The position numbers were made by a program, and so were the translations under genes. The notes beneath the pieces are model-generated. The model had not been told where the DNA came from. It saw nothing but the letters and a program-made list of their open reading frames with translations, and ran no database searches. Shown here in pieces: positions 27,401 to 55,200 of a stretch of DNA of 64,000 bases (position 1 is its first letter; every line of letters starts with the position of its first letter). This DNA is from Tetracentron sinense (taxonomy: Eukaryota > Streptophyta > Magnoliopsida > Trochodendrales > Trochodendraceae), in assembly GCA_015143295.1 (NCBI GenBank), contig CM026565.1, positions 31,938,052-32,002,051 on the forward strand, given 5' to 3'.

Positions 27401-28460
27401 TGAATGCCTTATTAGATTCGATGCAGTCTTTTGAGTTTGCATTTTTCCTACATTTGATGAAAAATATTTTGGGAATTACAAATGAATTATCAAAAGCATT
27501 GCAACGAAAAAAACAAGATTTTGTGAATGCCATGACCCTGGTAAGTGTATCCAAGCAAAGACTGCAAATGATGAGAGATAATGAGTGAGATTCTCTCCTC
27601 ACTGAAGTTTCTTTATTTTGTGTCAAACAAAATATCATCAATCCTAACATGGATGATAAGTTTGTAACCCCAGGGCGATCACGATGCAATGCTGAAGATA
27701 TCACAAACTTGCATCGTTACCGTGTTGAATTTTTTTATACTACAATTGATATGCAACTTCGGAAACTCAATTATCGTTTTAATGAGGTGAACACTGAATT
27801 ACTTCTTTGCATGACATGCTTGGATCCAAGTGATTCATTTTGCGCATTCGACAAGCAAAAATTGATTTGTCTTGCTGAATTTTATCCAGTTGAATTTTCA
27901 ACAATAGATCTCATGGCACTGGACAATCAGCTTAAAACTTACATTTTGGATATGCGCTCCAACAGTGAATTTTGAGATGTGAAAGGAATTAGTGACCTTG
28001 CTGAGAAGATAGTCAAAATGAGAAAAAAAATCATATTATATCCACTAATTTACTTGTTGGTAACACTCGCGCTAATCCTATCAGTTGCCACTGCCACAGT
28101 TGAGAGAGCATTTTCTGGTATGAAAATTATAAAGAACCGTCTACACAATCAAATGAGAGATGAATGGATGAATAATTGTTTGGTCGTATACATTGAGAAA
28201 TACATATTTGATTGCATCGAGAATGAAGCGTTCATTCAACGGTTCCAAAATATGAAAACCCGTCAAGGACAATTGTAAAAATATTTTTTTTGTATTAAGA
28301 AATGATTTTTTGGTATAAACAATGTAATTAATGTATTTATGTTAATATATTTTCCTTTTTTGTTATTTGCAATTGGTAAAAAATGTGTTAAATTAGTTAT
28401 TGGCACTATTGATCGACCATCGTGTGCCTCCACTACAAGAAAATCCTAGCTCTGCCCCTG
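24451..28460 (+). mobile_element. Decayed autonomous hAT DNA transposon (ZMYM1/TTF-type transposase)
   Basis: Imperfect terminal inverted repeats: CAGGGGCGAAGCCTGG at the left end, and CAGGGGCAGAGCTAGG read inward from the right end. Length 4010 bp with one transposase gene inside. The 8 bp outside the two ends (CTTGACAA and CCGGGTAG) do not match, so no target duplication is visible and at least one flank has been rearranged. The right end abuts the right copy of the segmental duplication. The termini resemble those of the non-autonomous elements at 7642, 11577 and 57425. Confidence 0.8.
25906..28278 (+). pseudogene. hAT transposase pseudogene (TTF zinc finger, DUF4371, hAT dimerisation)
   Basis: Starts MDKFLKRKSMIDLSPPILKK. 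The N-terminal part carries the TTF-type zinc-finger region (FNPTWFNEYGS, then a CLCCHLF motif), followed by DUF4371/RNase H-like parts (ILIDESRDISIKEQMVVILR; GQGYDGASNMQGEF; CFAHQLQLAL) and a C-terminal dimerisation segment (TATVERAFSGMKIIKNRLHN) ending at 28278. The frame is broken: in-frame stops near 26212, 26407, 27586 and 27973, and frame changes around 26842-26911 and 27250-27318. The product cannot be made. Closest family by motif is the plant zinc finger MYM-type protein 1-like transposases. Confidence 0.88.
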
Positions 28461-28829
28461 CCGGGTAGGTTGAATCCTAGAGATAAAGTTGTCATAATCC
28501 CTTGTACAAACGGGAGGCTTCAACTATCTTCAAGAAACGCTTGTCGTGCCTCGTAACCGAATTGATTAAGGTTTATTTGTGGTCATCATGTGCAACTGCT
28601 TTGGAAGTAATTAACCAACATTTTTTAGGTCAAAATGAGTTCTAAGGTGTCCATACAAATGGCCCCCAAGTCCTCACTTCACTATGGTGCAAGTTACAGC
28701 CCCTGGCCTTGCTTGGTTGTTGAAAATGACTTCTTGATTCTTCCCAACAACAAAACAAACCAGCTGATTTATAAATGAATCACTTAAACAAACTCTATTC
28801 GCAGTGCAAACACTTGAATATGCCAATTC

Positions 28830-28836
28830 CACACAC

Positions 28837-28887
<51 letters not shown>

Positions 28888-28888
28888 C
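28830..28888. repeat. (CA)n/(TA)n microsatellite, right copy
   Basis: Expanded counterpart of the 15138-15184 repeat. Confidence 0.85.
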
Positions 28889-29229
28889 TTTTCGGATCAT
28901 CGTTATGTCCCCGTCTTCATCTCCATTGTTGAAACAATAATAATAAATTGATATTCTTACAAATAATAAATTGAAATATAAATGATACTCCTACAAATAA
29001 TAAATCATTTCCCTCTACAGAAATATGAAGTCAAAATGGATCATCAGCCTTTGAACTCCCTCTTAGACCAATGAAAATAATATATTTGTTAAGAGTAATA
29101 TGATTAGCCCATGTAGATTCCTCAAGCCATTGGGTGCTTTACTTGATCCTGTATTTAAACGTTAAAACGCATACAAACATTCAGATTAGTAGAAAATACG
29201 GAATTAACACTCATGCTTAAGTAAAAGCA

Positions 29230-31577
29230 CTAGTTAATTTTCAAGCCAATTTGAACATAATAGCTCAATGTTGCTACTTCGCTAAATGGTATACCGTTTT
29301 TCGTCGAATCAGAAGTACTTGGAGGCGGAGGCGGCGGAGAATCACCGAAGCCCACACCCTTGCAATCTGCTCCAAAGTAGCCTAAAGAGAAAAGATGGTT
29401 AAAATGTGAAACATAAGCAAACACAAAGTATTATCTTTATTAATTTGCTATGACATCCTGGTAAAAAAAAAATTATTATATACAAGGATAGTCTAGTCAA
29501 GTTTGGGATGTTGCTAACCTCCTCATAAAAGGAGGTGAGGTTAGCTTTTCCCTCAGATAAATTAATTATATTTGAATTATAATAAAATGTAAACTTATAA
29601 TTAATGGTTAATATATGTATTAAGTACATAATTATGCATAAATGTCAATGAATAAACTAGATATTATGACTCAGTGAGTCCGGAAACCCAACCCAAACCC
29701 AGTCCAATTACAATGGGCAGAGAAAACTCTACCCAAAACCCGGCCCGCAGATCCAAAACCTCGACAGTAACCCGGAAATAGTCCCGGATTTGAGAGGGTT
29801 GGTGGGCCTGTCAAAAAATTGTCATGCCTATGAAATTTTGGATGCGTTTGCTCCGGTAATAAAACGTATTTTCCCTTAGGAGAGGACTCGAGTTCAAGTG
29901 TGCTAATGTGGAGTTTCCTCTATAATCAAATGGAGGGTAAGAATCTTACATTCTTTAAAACAAGCAAAGCCGGCCAAATTCATCAAATTATCTGATCCTT
30001 CATTGCATTTGCATATATGTTCTGTTCCATTTGCTACACAGGTTCCATCGCCACACCAAGTAAGGCTACAAGCTACAGAAAAAAGCGAAATTATCGTTTT
30101 AGCTGCGTAATTATTATAAGTCTAATTAAGGGGAAAATATGATTATGGTACGTATATAGAAGTTTACGGTCAGAAAGATTTAGTGGCGGTGGCAATGGCA
30201 ATAGAGGAGCCGGAGGTGGTGGAGGAGCCGCATTGCTACCACATGCGAAGTCAAGCGTGCCTGCAAATTTCATCCAAATCATCAATATTTTCCTTGCTGG
30301 ACTCGAACATGTGACCTCATTGTTCAGGTGCGATCATATAGACAATCGCAATTGATTCTCCCCGAGTTCAATAGCACCCACAGGTCAACACATGTTCTTA
30401 TTAACTCATATTAATCATGGTTAAGATCCACTAACTCTTGGGGTCAACAATCTAATCTTAGTTTTTTTTTTAATTAAAAATTAATTCTAGGGTTAAAAAA
30501 TTTTAACCCTGCTTTAATTTTGTAAATATTTTTTCTTCTTCTAAAAACCAAGGTTAGACCGTTGAACCCTCAGGGTTAATGAATCTTAACCACGGTTAAC
30601 ATAAATTAACAGGGACACGTGTTGACCTGTGGGTGCTTGGTTGTAATCCGATCTCGGTTTCCTAATGGGGAAATTTTCAAATGGAATTCAAATTTGTATC
30701 ATTGATGTGTAGCTGAAAAGGGCTAACATAAGGTAATATTCTCCTTAAATTAACTAGAAAATAGAGATTGAGTTTATGGCCAATCAACAGATGGCCAGTG
30801 TGTTTGCATGTGGGGGTGTGAGTGTGTGAGTTTTCCTTTCTTTGCCTTCAGTATTTACCATATTCACCTTGTGGTGTTACTGAGTTTACCAAAAAAAATA
30901 TAGATGGCCAGCATTAGGACGGTCCAGAATTTCTTCTCTTTTATGAGAAGAACTGGTCATTGCTCTTTATGACCTACCTTCTACGTCGTGCGAGTGCAAG
31001 TGTAATAGAGAATAGAGTAGGATAATAAGAAGTGAGGAGATACATTATATATAACATCATAAATAGATTTGAATTTGAATAGATTTATAAAATACAACTA
31101 AATCTCAATCTTATCAATTCCTACCAAATTAATCCAATATAAATCTATTTAAATTCAAATATATTTGTAATAATATACAATGTATCTTATCACATCTGAG
31201 ATAGAGAGAAGCTCACAGTTAGGAACAATGCAGGAGGGGAAGGTCAAAACTCCAATCTGGATCTTCTTCCATCCAGGATTACACTCACAGTCAAAACCAA
31301 GCAATGTAGCATTCGAAGGCGTGCAAGTTCCTTGCCCACAATTTATTAAAGCGCACGCAATATCTATACACAACCACCACACCCACATGATCATCAATCC
31401 AAAATCCACGATAACCCCATACGGTCAGTGTGAATTTTTTTAAAAAATAACAATGGAGCGGCCGTTACCTGTCAGAGGGTTCGGCGCCACCGGTTGGGCT
31501 CTAAGAACACCAGTGAACGAAAAGAAGAGAAGAAGAATGAAAGAAAAGATAGTCAAATTCATATTGGAAGTCCCCAT
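29230..31577 (-). CDS. Small secreted EGF-like protein (plant notch-like family), right copy, 5 exons
   Basis: Same structure as the left copy: exons 31577-31469, 31363-31217, 30260-30168, 30072-29950, 29381-29230, each equal in length to its partner, 624 nt in total, 207 aa. The signal peptide, both EGF-like modules and both Pro-rich stretches are kept. Substitutions seen include Gly to Val twice around the signal-peptide cleavage zone, Lys-Ala to Thr-Pro in the first EGF loop (GQGTCTPSN), and Lys to Asn and Lys to Gln near the C terminus. The acceptor before exon 5 differs (CTTTAG instead of CTGCAG) but is still valid. Both copies being open after duplication suggests that both are, or recently were, under constraint. 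The gene lies 1.3 kb beyond the katanin stop codon in the same orientation. Confidence 0.87.
30335..30645. repeat. Palindromic GGTTAAGATT element, right EGF-like gene intron 2
   Basis: Counterpart of 16530-16850: arms TCATGGTTAAGATCCACT and AATGAATCTTAACCACGG around an AT-rich loop. Confidence 0.65.
30799..30901 (+). mobile_element. Retroposed short element, right copy only
   Basis: About 103 bp with a 3' A run, between AGATGGCCAG repeats (30789-30798 and 30902-30911). The left copy has the empty site. GTGTGAGTGTGTGAG text resembles the 3' part of the piece at 18901. Confidence 0.6.
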
Positions 31578-31663
31578 TAGGCCACAACAAAGGAAATGCA
31601 GTTGGATCTTAGAGGAGTGTTGCAGTTATGGAGTTAGTTAAAAAGAGCAATGCATAGAAGAGT

Positions 31664-31675
31664 GAATATATAGTT
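31664..31675 (-). promoter_or_regulatory. TATA box of the right EGF-like gene
   Basis: Minus-strand CTATATATTCAC about 90-100 bp before the ATG at 31577. It is the counterpart of the left-copy box with one change in its 3' flank. Confidence 0.55.
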
Positions 31676-31924
31676 GATGGGGCGGTGCAAGCGATGGGGC
31701 CAAGAACTTATTTTTGCATATATCGATGTTTGCCACAAGATAATACACAAAGAACGGTAGCAAGGTTGGTTAGAGATACTTAGCCACCTTATAAAGAAAC
31801 AAATATGCGCATATTTTATTAGGGAAAAGCTTATAAAGATACTAATATTGGTATTTTATAAGGGAAAAGCTAAATCTAGAGGCAGACCGAGAAGGATCAG
31901 ACGCACAATATCAGGATATGTGGC

Positions 31925-32460
31925 TAGGGGTGGTTATCAAATAAAGATGCTCGTGAACATCTCGAGCTCGACTTGTTAAAAGTTCGAGTTTGTTCGTTTA
32001 TTTAGTAAACAAGCTAAGCCCAAGCTTGGTTTTCGAACTCATTTAGTCAACGAGCCAAACTTGAACACACCCATTCTCAACTTGTTAAAACCTCAGCTCG
32101 ATTATATACATAATTAACCCACTAAAATATTTAAATATACTTATTTCATTTCAATTTTAAAATTAAATATATTTTATACTAATAAAAAATTTTAATGTAC
32201 AATATATTATACATAAGAAGAATATCATTTATACAATCATAAAATTTCCTTAAAATTATAGGCAACACTATAATTTTTTTTACCTATATGAGAATAATAA
32301 AGTAAAAATTAAGTCTAATAAATAGTTATACCTAATGAATATCTGCTCCCAAACTACTCGATTGGCTCGAGCTCGTGTGTTAAAGCTCCGGCTCGTTTAT
32401 TTAATAAACAAGTCAAGCTCAAGCTTGAACATTTCGAATCAGCTCAATAACACCCCTACA
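31925..32460. mobile_element. AT-rich element with GAGCTCGAGC ends (hAT-like), right
   Basis: Counterpart of 18041-18573 in the right duplication copy, single and undoubled. Confidence 0.6.
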
Positions 32461-32888
32461 CATGACATAATGGACGCAATCAAGAGGACCTATAGTTCAT
32501 GGGTCCCACATTAGATCTTCTATACCAAATTTGGATCCGGGTATGGGTCTAGAGTACCACCAACTCACCACGACCCAGCCTAATTCATTGCCGCTGAAAA
32601 CATCAGCCAGTATGTATATAGAAATCAAATTGGTTCACATTTCATGGATAAAATTTGGCTTAAGCTAGTGTTAGAACAAAGTCTTGCATAAATGACCCAA
32701 ATTACATGAGATGGTTACAGATATGAAAACACAACAAATTAAGACCTTTCCAAGAACAAGTGGAAGTAAGATCCACATCCCCGAAATAAGCCGAATATAA
32801 CAGCAAGTAGAATTTGGAGTCCATCGAAGAGACCAGAAAGATCAAGATGGAAAACAAAGAATCATCTTCTCACATTTCTTGAGTTTCT

Positions 32889-48805
<15,917 letters not shown>

Positions 48806-48956
48806 TATCGAAATCTAGGGTTTTGAGAAGCTAAGATTTGTAAAACCTAGATTCTTATTATTTTTCCCTGAATAATCAGGGTCTGAGAAGTGAAGCTCTT
48901 GGGGGGGATGGTTGTTTGAAATCGCAGCAGAAAACCGTTTATGTGACGGAGCCTTT

Positions 48957-48993
48957 CTCTCCCAACTCTCTCTCTCTCTCTCTCTCTCTCTAT
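48957..48993 (-). repeat. GA/CT microsatellite in the katanin leader
   Basis: A run of CT dinucleotides (GA on the coding strand) 150-190 bp before the katanin ATG. GA-rich 5' leaders are common in plants and may bind BPC/GAGA-type factors; the regulatory role here is inference. Confidence 0.7.
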
Positions 48994-49242
48994 ACTCCAA
49001 AGTCCAAACAGTAGATGACGGCGACGTTTAAACGTTCGAGAGACGGGAGAGCAAGAGATACGATATTACGAAGTTGCCCTTACATTTCCTGATATTTTAC
49101 TCTTTTTAGGAGTTACTCGCCATCATCATATGATAACAATACCATCGAAACTTATGGTAGGATCCACCATGTGATGGCCCCACTTAATAATGATGTGAAG
49201 ATTCAAGTAACCTACACCATTCACCAACAATTGGGTGTAGAA

Positions 49243-49463
49243 GGGATTGGATTGTCTCTGGCCGATGCCAGAAAATTCCTCTTGGACTTCACACAATCCA
49301 ACATGTGGCAATAAAAAGAGAGATAACAATTGGGAGAAGTCAAAAACAGGGGGAGAAAATGAAATGACTTCTCCCTTTTTTTATCACATCCCATGTTGGA
49401 TGATGTGGGGAATCTTAAAAGGATTTTTTTTTTCCGGACATCTGCCAGAGACAATCCAATCCC
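49243..49463. mobile_element. hAT-type foldback miniature element upstream of katanin
   Basis: 221 bp, perfect 20-bp inverted ends GGGATTGGATTGTCTCTGGC, target duplication GTGTAGAA/GTGTATAA (7 of 8; 49235-49242 and 49464-49471), core GGGAGAAGTCA. It lies 438 bp before the katanin ATG and could touch its promoter. Confidence 0.82.
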
Positions 49464-50578
49464 GTGTATAAGGGTCTTACAATCCTCCATTAGTTTGAGA
49501 CAGGATCATAAGAGAATTCAATTGTTTATGTGTCACATGCTTATTGTAGGAGAAAAAGTTGAGTGGGAAAATCAAATTCAAAAAAATTTATCCTCCAATC
49601 AACATATGACATACTTATCTCCCATTATTCAAGCCCTTTTCGAGTGGTCGAATGGGTTTACCCCTATGGCATGCTAACGGGAAAAAGAATAATCATCCTA
49701 CGTATAGAAATTTAGTTGAGTAAGAATTCTCGAAACCTGATCAGTTTATAAACAAATAGACAAAGGCATGGCCAACCTAAACCAAATAAAAATACCTCAT
49801 CAACCCGAGCCCACCCCCCTAGCATGCTTAACATTAAAAAAAAATAAAAAAATAGGACTTGCTATTGAGGGACCATGCAGTCTCAGGACAATTGAGACCA
49901 TTCGCATTTTGATAGGATTTCAAGACGTCCAAGAATTTAGGACTCTCCTTACTCATCCCTGAAAGGTTTTTTTATCTTTTAGGTAAAATAAAATGATTCA
50001 AGTTATTTGACTAAAATCAAGTGAAATAACATTATTCATTTAAATCAATGAATCTATATTGTTCACTCAAGTAACTTGATTCAAGTAAAATAATGTGATT
50101 TAGTTACAAGCAAAATAATATGATTCGGTTACAATAAACGTGAAATGGGTTTTACGAGATCAACAAGTAGCAAGGAGAGGGCATCCCAAACAAATGGACG
50201 CCTTAGAATCCTGCATCCCCGCTTCTGATCTTGGATTGCTCTATGACTAGTGGTATCACAACCATTTTTATTAAAAATAATAAGTAAATACTTAAATTTT
50301 TAGGGTGGTATTAGCGGCAGCGCACACCAACTTTTGCTGATTATACACCAAATCTATACAGGAAATCTTCCCGCTTCCTTGATCATCTTCGGCCAATGTA
50401 GTAGTGCCTTGATTTTTCAATTGTGGCTAGTTTCAAAATGAAGAAAGCGAATTTCAGCAACTTCGTAAACCCTAATCGAATCCTATGAACAAAAGGTATT
50501 TATTCATAATTGCCAACTGTAGTGCAAAAGATGACAAATCAACTTTGTTGAAGATTTCTTAGATTGAGAGAAACTAGT

Positions 50579-50960
50579 ACGTGCCTTTAATAAGTAAATT
50601 GATCTTTCGCTCCTCATCAGGCCGATCTTTTGAGGAGCATTGGTCAATGCACTTATCAATGGTATCGGAGTCAGGCACCACATCACGAGTTCGAGTCACA
50701 AAAAGGACTACCTGAGGAGGGCTATATAAAAAAGGCAAGAGAAGTGCCTTGCCCTAGAGTGAAAGCCGTCGCGGAAAGGGCTACATAGGAAGGGCTATGG
50801 GCAAAAAAATCTAGAGAAGTGCCCCGTCCTAGAGTTAGAGCAGCCGAGGACGTCGACTGTGGAAGCGTGGTGGTATGTTACGTGTCTGTAATAAGTAAAT
50901 TGATTTTCCGCACCTCCTCAAGCCAATTTTTTGAGGAGTATTAATCAAGGCACTTATCAG
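50579..50960. repeat. 80-bp direct repeats around a SINE-like tract
   Basis: TAATAAGTAAATTGAT..TTTTGAGGAG..CACTTATCA occurs at 50579-50660 and 50880-50960. Between them lies B-box-like AGTTCGAGTCAC at about 50687 and an internal AGAGAAGTGCC repeat. Possibly a SINE with a duplicated end. Confidence 0.45.
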
Positions 50961-50970
50961 AAACTACATA

Positions 50971-50978
50971 GTTTTTTT

Positions 50979-51009
<31 letters not shown>

Positions 51010-51018
51010 GTGGGGGGG
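50971..51018. repeat. Long T run followed by a long G run
   Basis: About 18 T then more than 20 G with one T. Such homopolymers are often misread, so the length is uncertain. Confidence 0.7.
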
Positions 51019-52276
51019 TTAAACAGAGCTTCTAATTAAATGCAACAACCATTTACTCTTTGAATCAAAAGAAAGATGTCTTCTCTTCTTCATTTATGAT
51101 GTTAATTAGGGTTAGGATTAGTGGGAAATGGATTTGATTTAAATTCAACTGAGAGACAAATTCGACAAATTCAAGTTAAAACTCTCTCACCTTTTCTCAG
51201 AAAACTCACCAATTCTTGCATTTTTTTTTCAGTTTTCATTTGCCAACCGTGACGGAAATCCTACACTCCCCCATCTCTTTTCTCTCAAGCTCTTGATGAT
51301 GCACACTCACACCCAATGACGGCTTACTCCAACTCAAGACATTCCTTTATTAACAATTCTAAATCATCTCTTGTAGTAAGACAACAGCAAAGACGATTTA
51401 AGTATCAAAACGTCGGAGAGCAATGTGTACAATTAAAGAAGAGAAAAATCACCAAATAATGAATTTCAAACAATTTGTAGAATGTAGATTCCTTCAAATG
51501 CAATGCAATGCCTAGTGATTAGTGTGTAGTTATAAATTATATAAATATTTTCTTTTGGTTTTAGTGTGTATAAGTAATTTTTATAAATTTAATGATGTGC
51601 AGCCAATAATTTTTAATAATGGGGGAGCAGTCATCAAATATTGGATGACTGGTCTGAAAATCTACCAATTTGTAAATGGGTGAAGAAAAGCATTACCTGA
51701 ACTGGTCTAGTGATCCGAGTCAGTCCCAACCTGTGTAAATAACCGTTGGTTTGAACTGGGTTAATGAATCAGGAAAGAAATTGCAACCCCTAACCATCCA
51801 TTTATATTAAAACCAAATTACCCACCCAGAAAGCAGTCTCCTAGGGCTGTCAATGGATAGGATCCGAACTCGGATCCACTTCGGATTCTATTAATGTGGA
51901 TCTAGGAAGTATGAACAAATACAGGGCACTTGGGTAGCAATTTAAATAGGCATATAATTGAGGGAAGAAATTGTAATTCCAGCAGTATTCGAATTTCATC
52001 ACAGTCAGAGGCTGCTTATATTTTTAACCTGTAAGAGCATTGCTTGAAAATGCGAAGTGATACCTTGCAAAACAATGTAAATGGTAAGACCACTTACATA
52101 AATTTAACACCATCAATAGGCAACTGTATCTTCTCAATGTACATAAATTTATAGAGCTCCAACCTGCTCCATCAAGCCCAGAGGTTTAATTGTTGAGGAT
52201 AAAGAAATAGAACAAGTGCACATCCAAGACCTTCCAAGAATCCGAACTTGTATAACCAATCACTTAAAAAGAGTAC
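51019..52276. other. Intergenic between ISS1 and katanin
   Basis: Likely holds the ISS1 3' UTR near 52276. GGGCTGTCAATGGATAGGAT at about 51845 looks like one worn end of a DNA transposon. Nothing else supported. Confidence 0.4.
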
Positions 52277-55200
52277 TTACTGCATCATCCCATCTCTCAC
52301 CAACTCTTCTAACCCTCTCTTCAGCCTCGTCGCAGCAACTTCACAATCAGCCTCTCTCAACCCTCCAAAGGAGATTCTAACACACCCTGGCCCACCGCTA
52401 GCACTTCCGGGGATCAGGACCACCCCATGCCTATGTGCAAGCCAGCGAACCACCTCAAAGTCGTCAGGGTATTCATCTGGGAGCTTAGCCCATAGGTAAA
52501 TTGCACCTTCCCCACCTTTCACAGCATCGACACCTAGGGGTGAGAGCGCCTCCAAGAGAAGTGATCTGTTCTTGACAAGGTCCTTCACCCGGTCTCTGAC
52601 CCACCCAGGTCCAGTTTCTAAGGAGTAAAGAGCCAGGCGCTGTGAGATTATGGAAGCACAGATGGGTATATTGTCCTGGACCTTGAGGAGTTGAGCTCCA
52701 ATTCCCTCCAGTTCTGACGGGTATGCTATCTGCATGCATGAACACGATCATATAACAGACTGATCACCAATTTTCATCTAGTATCATATTAATTAAAAAG
52801 GATACTTGATGTGTTGGTCCCTAACACCTGCCCCAGGGGCATGTGAATCTTGCACAGGCCTCATTTTATAAGAAGTTGGCAACCAGCAGCCTTTTACAAA
52901 GTCGAGCCTGGAATTCATAAACACTGACAGGCAGTATATAGAACTACTGACGATAAAAGTAGCTAGGTTGCCGACTTTTTAAAAGTGAGGCCAAAATTCT
53001 TACTGATGCATAACGGTGTAAGATTAAAACCGTGATAATTATTTTTTATACCAGATTTCAGATTTCCTATAAATTAAACACAGTATAATGTTGGGGAGAT
53101 TCTTTTTTTCCCTGAATGTACCAAGACAAAACAAAATCCAGAAAAGAAAATAACATGAATAAAAGAATTGTTTTGGGGTTCCATAACTGCTTTAATTACT
53201 CCTAGTTTTTCAAAAAGATTTTATTACTTTAGGTCTGATTTCTAAAAGTCTTACAAACTTTAGTCGCAATCTATAGAAATGGTTAAAAAAATATATTCGA
53301 ACTTTATTCCTTATTTGCATTACCTTGCTTTTACTTAAGTGGTAGCGTTTTAAAAATGATTTAATATTATAGTCTATGGAATCTAATGAAACTATGAAAG
53401 AGACTTTCTAAAAAATGAGATTTTTGTTTAGTCCCACATAGAAAAGGAGGAAACAAAGTAGCTTATAAAGCTCAATGTCCCCTCTATCATCACTTCGACA
53501 ACTGAATGGGTGAGCCGACTCGGCAAGGTGCTCTGCTCTGAGCCCTTCCATGAGTGAAGGCATTAAAGCAAGGGTGCTTGAGGCACACTTTTCACTTCAT
53601 AGATGCACAGTCGCAAAGTGGCATTTGGGTTGTCAACCTGCGTATTTATGAAACTCAGTCTTTCTTCCTTATTTTTATTTTCTAATCTTTCACAATTACT
53701 CTACCTAAGTTAAACTCTAATTTGCAAATCTTTCTGTTTTGATGGTCTTTTGATAGAATTGGTATATTAACCAATATCTTTCTTTTGTGGTGGAACATAA
53801 GTTCCTCCAAGATAAAAAAATGTATCTCCTTACTGTTCGATAAGAGTCAAATAGCATCTCACTGTGTTTTATAGATAGAAATTCCCTTTAATCTGATTTG
53901 GGCAATCATAACAGTGATCTTTACAACAGTCACTAAAGGGCATGGCAACTTCGTATAGACTGAAAAATGAATTTGGCTCAGTTGAATCTTGGAGATAGAG
54001 TTGGCACAATTCCTAGAATATTTTGGGAGGATCCAACTACTGGGCAAGAAGCATTACATGCCATTGAGCGAGATTTAGTTCAACTTAGAGATCCACTTAA
54101 TTTTTCTCCAGCCTAATCTATTCGATTTTTAACTAGAACTGCAGGTTAATGCAGTGAACAAAAGATGATCTTAGATCATAAATAGAATTTATAAGCAGCC
54201 TATATGCAGACGCATGGAGTTGGCCTAGGACCTCCGATGCCAAAATTAACCCAATCAGATGACTAGACTTTGTTTTCCATTCAAAATAAAGCTGAAATCT
54301 TCAATTTTTTTTCTAAAAAGAACAAATTGATATCTCACTAAAATAAACATAAGAAATCAAAACTCTACTTACATATCCAACTCGCCATCCCATCATCCCG
54401 TAGGCTTTCGACAAGGAAAAAATGTTAACTATGTGATTGTCCTCAATACATGAATGCTTCAACCCATCATACATAAAGTACCTGCATACAGTTGTTAGAA
54501 TCCCAGTGGAGGAGGAAACACTATTGCTTCCTGAAGCACAAGAAGACAGAATCACAATGTTATTGGAGAAGAATCGTAGAAATGCAGCAGAATAAAGAAT
54601 AGTAACTTAAGAATTTTAATGCTTCCCCACTATTTCAGTGAAGATGTAGATTCGCAGACTATGCACTACTTTTGATAGATGCTGAAGGATGATTGATGGA
54701 TGGAGTGAGACACAAAGGGACCATATCTGATAGGTTTATTAAACATTTGGCTGATAAATCAGAGAAATCAGAGAATTACCCAGGTGATGCCTAGGAGCCC
54801 AAGCAAATTGACAGAGAGCCTAGCATCTACATCAGGGTTTATGGCCCACTTATATCTCAAATAGAGACTGAAGAGGAATGCTAAAGAAATTCATTAAAGA
54901 AAGACCATATACATACGGATTTGAAGATTTGAGGGACAAAGTTCTCCCTTTATCCTTTCATCTCTCTTTTTTCTTCATCTTTCCTTATATTTTAGCACAT
55001 GGGAGTTCCATAATACTTGAATATCGCTACTTACCCATTTTTATCTATATTTGTCATAATATTTCCTTTTACTTTTATGAATTCAATAATTAAATAAAAA
55101 TATAGTGGTCGCCTAGAATTCGCCTGCGATTGAGGAAACCCAGTCGCCTAGGAGTCTATCAGACTATCAGTGCCTTGGCTACACAGATAAATTGTAGGAA

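Noticed and set aside
53464-53600. A U3, U6 or 7SL RNA gene
   Set aside because: Promoter boxes fit, but the downstream sequence matches none of the conserved starts of these RNAs that I know.
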